Shown here: positions 62,291 to 64,000 of the stretch, in pieces
How the letters are laid out: each line of letters begins with the position of its first letter
Position numbering within the stretch: position 1 is the first letter of the stretch
Source: Anaerotignum sp. MB30-C6
Lineage (GTDB): Bacteria > Bacillota > Clostridia > Lachnospirales > Anaerotignaceae
Length of the DNA stretch: 64,000 nucleotides
Direction: 5' to 3'
NCBI RefSeq assembly: GCF_030908465.1
Contig: NZ_CP133078.1
Coordinates: 372,001-436,000 of the forward strand
Notes under the pieces: model-generated
Told to the model about the DNA's origin: nothing
Databases searched by the model: none
What the model saw: the letters and a program-made list of their open reading frames with translations, nothing else
Translations under genes and position numbers: made by a program

Positions 62291-62313
62291 AGTGAAATGC
62301 TTATAGCAGTAGT

Positions 62314-62372
62314 AAACCTCCTTTGATAAGATTAAAGTGGTTCCCCAACCGCTAAAAAATCAAAGGAGGTTT
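62314..62372 (+). promoter_or_regulatory. tnpA 5'-UTR hairpin that sequesters the Shine-Dalgarno
   Basis: AAACCTCCTTTGAT (62314-62327) is exactly complementary to ATCAAAGGAGGTTT (62359-62372), which contains the tnpA ribosome binding site AAAGGAGG. The loop holds a smaller hairpin (AGTGGTT/AACCGCT). T-runs follow the descending arm, so the same structure could act as a terminator for incoming transcripts. This is the type of translational repression described for Salmonella IS200. Confidence 0.85.
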
Positions 62373-62378
62373 TTTGTC

Positions 62379-62837
62379 ATGACTGACATAAAGAGTTTAT
62401 CACATTCAAAGTTGAGATGTAAATATCATGTTGTATTTGCACCTAAGTATAGAAGGTTAGCGATTTATGGAAAGATAAAAGCTGATATAGAAATTATAAG
62501 AAAACTATGTGAACAAAAAGAAGTTGAGATAGTTGAGGCACAAGCATGTAAAGACCATATACATATGCTAGTTGAGATATCACCAAGTTTAAGTGTTGCA
62601 CAGTTTATAGGTTTCTTAAAAGGAAAGAGGGCGTTAATGATATTTGATAGACATGCAAATCTGAAATATAAGTATGGAAATCGCCACTTTTGGTGTAGGG
62701 GGTATTATGTAGACACAGTAGGTCGAAATGAACGAGTAATAAAGGACTATATAAAAAATCAACTACAGGAAGACATAATAGCAGATCAAATATCATTAAA
62801 GGAATATATTGACCCGTTTACGGGTGACAAGAATTAA
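62379..62837 (+). CDS. tnpA: IS200/IS605 family transposase TnpA (Y1 HUH)
   Basis: This 152-residue HUH transposase matches IS200 TnpA in length. It has YHVVFAPKYRRLAIYGKI at the N-terminus, EIVEAQACKDHIHMLVEISPSLS (the HUH motif is HIH, His-Ile-His), FLKGKRALMIFDRH, and the catalytic Tyr in GYYVDTVGRNERVIKDYIKNQ. ATG 62379 follows AAAGGAGG by 9 bases. The protein appears intact, so the element is potentially active. The UTR hairpin above would keep its expression low. Confidence 0.95.
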   Translation: MTDIKSLSHSKLRCKYHVVFAPKYRRLAIYGKIKADIEIIRKLCEQKEVEIVEAQACKDHIHMLVEISPSLSVAQFIGFLKGKRALMIFDRHANLKYKYGNRHFWCRGYYVDTVGRNERVIKDYIKNQLQEDIIADQISLKEYIDPFTGDKN

Positions 62838-62851
62838 AAGGGATAAAAGAA

Positions 62852-62975
62852 AGCCGCTTTAGCGGCTCCACGAAATAGTAATGCGGTTGGCGGAATATTC
62901 AATGCATCTTAAGACGCTGTGCCAGTAAAAAGCCCTTCTAGGGCTAGTGCAAACCACGCGTTTAACGCGTGGTTT
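62852..62975 (+). repeat. IS200 right-end hairpins
   Basis: Three hairpins follow tnpA: AGCCGC/GCGGCT at 62852-62867, AGCCCT/AGGGCT at 62931-62945, and AAACCACGC/GCGTGGTTT at 62951-62975. The last is the likely right-end recognition hairpin; the first could be the tnpA terminator, though it lacks a T-tract. Confidence 0.65.
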
Positions 62976-63123
62976 TGATTTTCTATGGATAGTGAAAATA
63001 GAGGGGCTGGAATTAGGGGAAAGCCCCTTGTATTTGAGGTGGGGAAATGTTACTATGGGATGATAATGCATTGGATGTGCACAATTAACGACCAGAGTAG
63101 TCAGGCATCAAGGAGGAAGTAAG

Positions 63124-64000
63124 TTGAAGATCGTAATAATAGGGGATGGCAAGGTAGGCAGCACAATTGCCAATCAACTCTCCATTGAAGGACATGATGT
63201 AATCGTAATAGACAATAACCCTGCGGCATTGGCCCATTCGGGCAATACCATGGATATTTTTTGTATTGAAGGAAATGGTGCCACGGTATCTGTTTTGAAG
63301 GAAGCCGGGGTGCAGAATGCCGATGTTTTAATTGCCGCAACTTCTGCGGATGAAGTGAACATGATTTGTTGTTTATTAGGGAAAAAACTTGGTGCTAAGA
63401 ATACGATTGCTCGTGTACGTAATCCTGAGTACTTCGCACAAATGAATATGATAAAGGATGAACTGGGCCTGAGTATGGCGGTAAACCCAGAGTTTGCAGC
63501 AGCAACAGAAATTTCTAGGTTACTTCGCTTCCCCTCTGCAATTAAAATTGAACCATTTGCCCGTGGGCGGGTGGAGATGGTTGAGCTTAGGATTCCTGAG
63601 AACAGCCCCTTAGATAGCATGCCTCTTTGGGCGATTTATAAGGAATTTCAGGTGAAGATACTCATTTGTGCAGTACAGCGAGAGGATGAGGTTTTTATTC
63701 CCAGCGGAGACTTTGTGTTGAAATCTGGAGATAAAATTAATATTACCGCATCCCATGTTGAGATTGCAAATTTTTTCCGTACCATTGGGATTTTTCGCAG
63801 TGGTGTAAAGTCTGTCATGATTATTGGTGGTGGAAGAATTGCATACTACCTGGCAAAAGAGTTAAGTCATGTTCATGTTAAGGTGAAAATTATTGAAAAA
63901 GACTTAAAGCGTTGCGAATATCTTTGTGAGATGCTTCCTGAAGCTATTATCATCCATGGAGATGGTACAGATAAAGAATTGCTTCATGAAGAAGGTTTGG
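63124..64000 (+). CDS. trkA: Trk potassium uptake protein TrkA (partial, runs off the window)
   Basis: The frame starts at TTG 63124, 7 bases after AGGAGG (63111-63116), and stays open to the last base (292 codons plus one base), so the C-terminus lies outside. The first RCK/TrkA-N domain begins KIVIIGDGKVGSTIANQL, an NAD-binding Rossmann motif; TSADEVNMICCLLGKKLGA, then a TrkA-C domain (about 140-220) follow, and a second TrkA-N begins VMIIGGGRIAYYLAKEL. TrkA regulates the membrane subunit TrkH/TrkG in K+ uptake; trkH would be expected just downstream. Confidence 0.93.
   Translation, partial: MKIVIIGDGKVGSTIANQLSIEGHDVIVIDNNPAALAHSGNTMDIFCIEGNGATVSVLKEAGVQNADVLIAATSADEVNMICCLLGKKLGAKNTIARVRNPEYFAQMNMIKDELGLSMAVNPEFAAATEISRLLRFPSAIKIEPFARGRVEMVELRIPENSPLDSMPLWAIYKEFQVKILICAVQREDEVFIPSGDFVLKSGDKINITASHVEIANFFRTIGIFRSGVKSVMIIGGGRIAYYLAKELSHVHVKVKIIEKDLKRCEYLCEMLPEAIIIHGDGTDKELLHEEGL

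Larger units (their letters stand above)
62255..62980 (+). mobile_element. IS200-type insertion sequence (IS200/IS605 family, tnpA only)
   Basis: The element encodes a single Y1 transposase and has no inverted terminal repeats; instead, subterminal hairpins lie at each end: CCACCAGC/GCTGGTGG at 62272-62290 and AAACCACGC/GCGTGGTTT at 62951-62975. These features define IS200-type, single-strand-transposing elements. The outer boundaries are estimated from the hairpins and may be off by some tens of bases. It sits between the gdhA terminator and trkA. No tnpB or guide RNA gene accompanies it. Confidence 0.8.

Noticed and set aside
1-64000. CRISPR array, prophage, rRNA or tRNA genes
   Set aside because: No regularly spaced direct repeats, phage structural genes, rRNA sequence or tRNA cloverleaf was seen. 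This was a reading by eye; tRNAscan-SE and a CRISPR finder would be decisive.

Overview
The window looks like a chromosomal stretch of an endospore-forming, anaerobic Gram-positive bacterium of the class Clostridia, probably from or near the Lachnospirales (an Anaerotignum-like lineage is my guess, not something the sequence proves). The reasons are moderately AT-rich DNA, strong AGGAGG-type ribosome binding sites with frequent TTG and GTG starts, SpoVT, a GerS-like spore lipoprotein, IreB-RuvX-DUF1292, RNase J, GdpP-L9-DnaB, LCP proteins and CsaB. No rRNA, tRNA, prophage or CRISPR array was seen. Most of the window is core genome; the only recognisable mobile element is an IS200-type insertion near the right end.

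Layout. 0-4 kb: a LysR regulator, then an ArsR-type repressor and a heavy-metal P-type ATPase with a duplicated metal-binding N-terminus and ArsR-like operators. 4.4-6.2 kb (minus strand): class I amidotransferase, MscS channel and DUF951. 6.3-9.3 kb: MTA/SAH nucleosidase, two unknown proteins and a HAD phosphatase. 9.3-20.3 kb: housekeeping RNA, DNA and lipid genes (mtaB, ireB, ruvX, DUF1292, rnj, an rnhB-yraN fusion, pgeF, der, plsY, gpsA, spoVT). 20.4-26 kb: lipid kinase, DUF1653, CPBP protease and AI-2E exporter (both minus), MoxR-DUF58. 26.1-30.3 kb: MazG-like protein, c-di-AMP phosphodiesterase, L9 and DnaB. 30.4-33.1 kb: a structured, possibly transposon-derived RNA-like segment, a DUF2812 membrane protein and mgtE behind an unusual leader. 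33.2-37.1 kb (minus): an NSS transporter and an LTA synthase-like enzyme. 37.3-40.8 kb: two LCP proteins, uridine kinase and a small membrane protein. 41.2-42.3 kb (minus): GerS-like lipoprotein and an orphan MazF. 42.8-54.4 kb: a cell-surface polymer block (phosphodiester glycosidase, MurJ fused to an O-antigen-ligase-like protein, GT4, two DUF4330 proteins, GT4 fused to CsaB, TagA, YitT). 54.7-60.3 kb: a PucR-type regulator, ftsEX, an S41 protease and mreB. 60.7-64 kb: glutamate dehydrogenase, the IS200 element and the start of trkA.

How the genes fit together. The 45-54 kb block is nearly continuous, with ATGA-type stop/start overlaps, and reads as one operon making and pyruvylating a secondary cell-wall polymer of the kind that anchors S-layer proteins. 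The LCP pair and the LTA-synthase-like gene just upstream, and FtsEX/S41/MreB downstream, make 35-60 kb a cell-envelope region. The strongest candidate for something undescribed is the mgtE leader: a good promoter, a 33-codon ORF with a Shine-Dalgarno and an acidic/proline-rich segment, and three successive hairpin plus U-tract structures, two of which share a strand. This arrangement would suit translation-coupled magnesium attenuation without an M-box.
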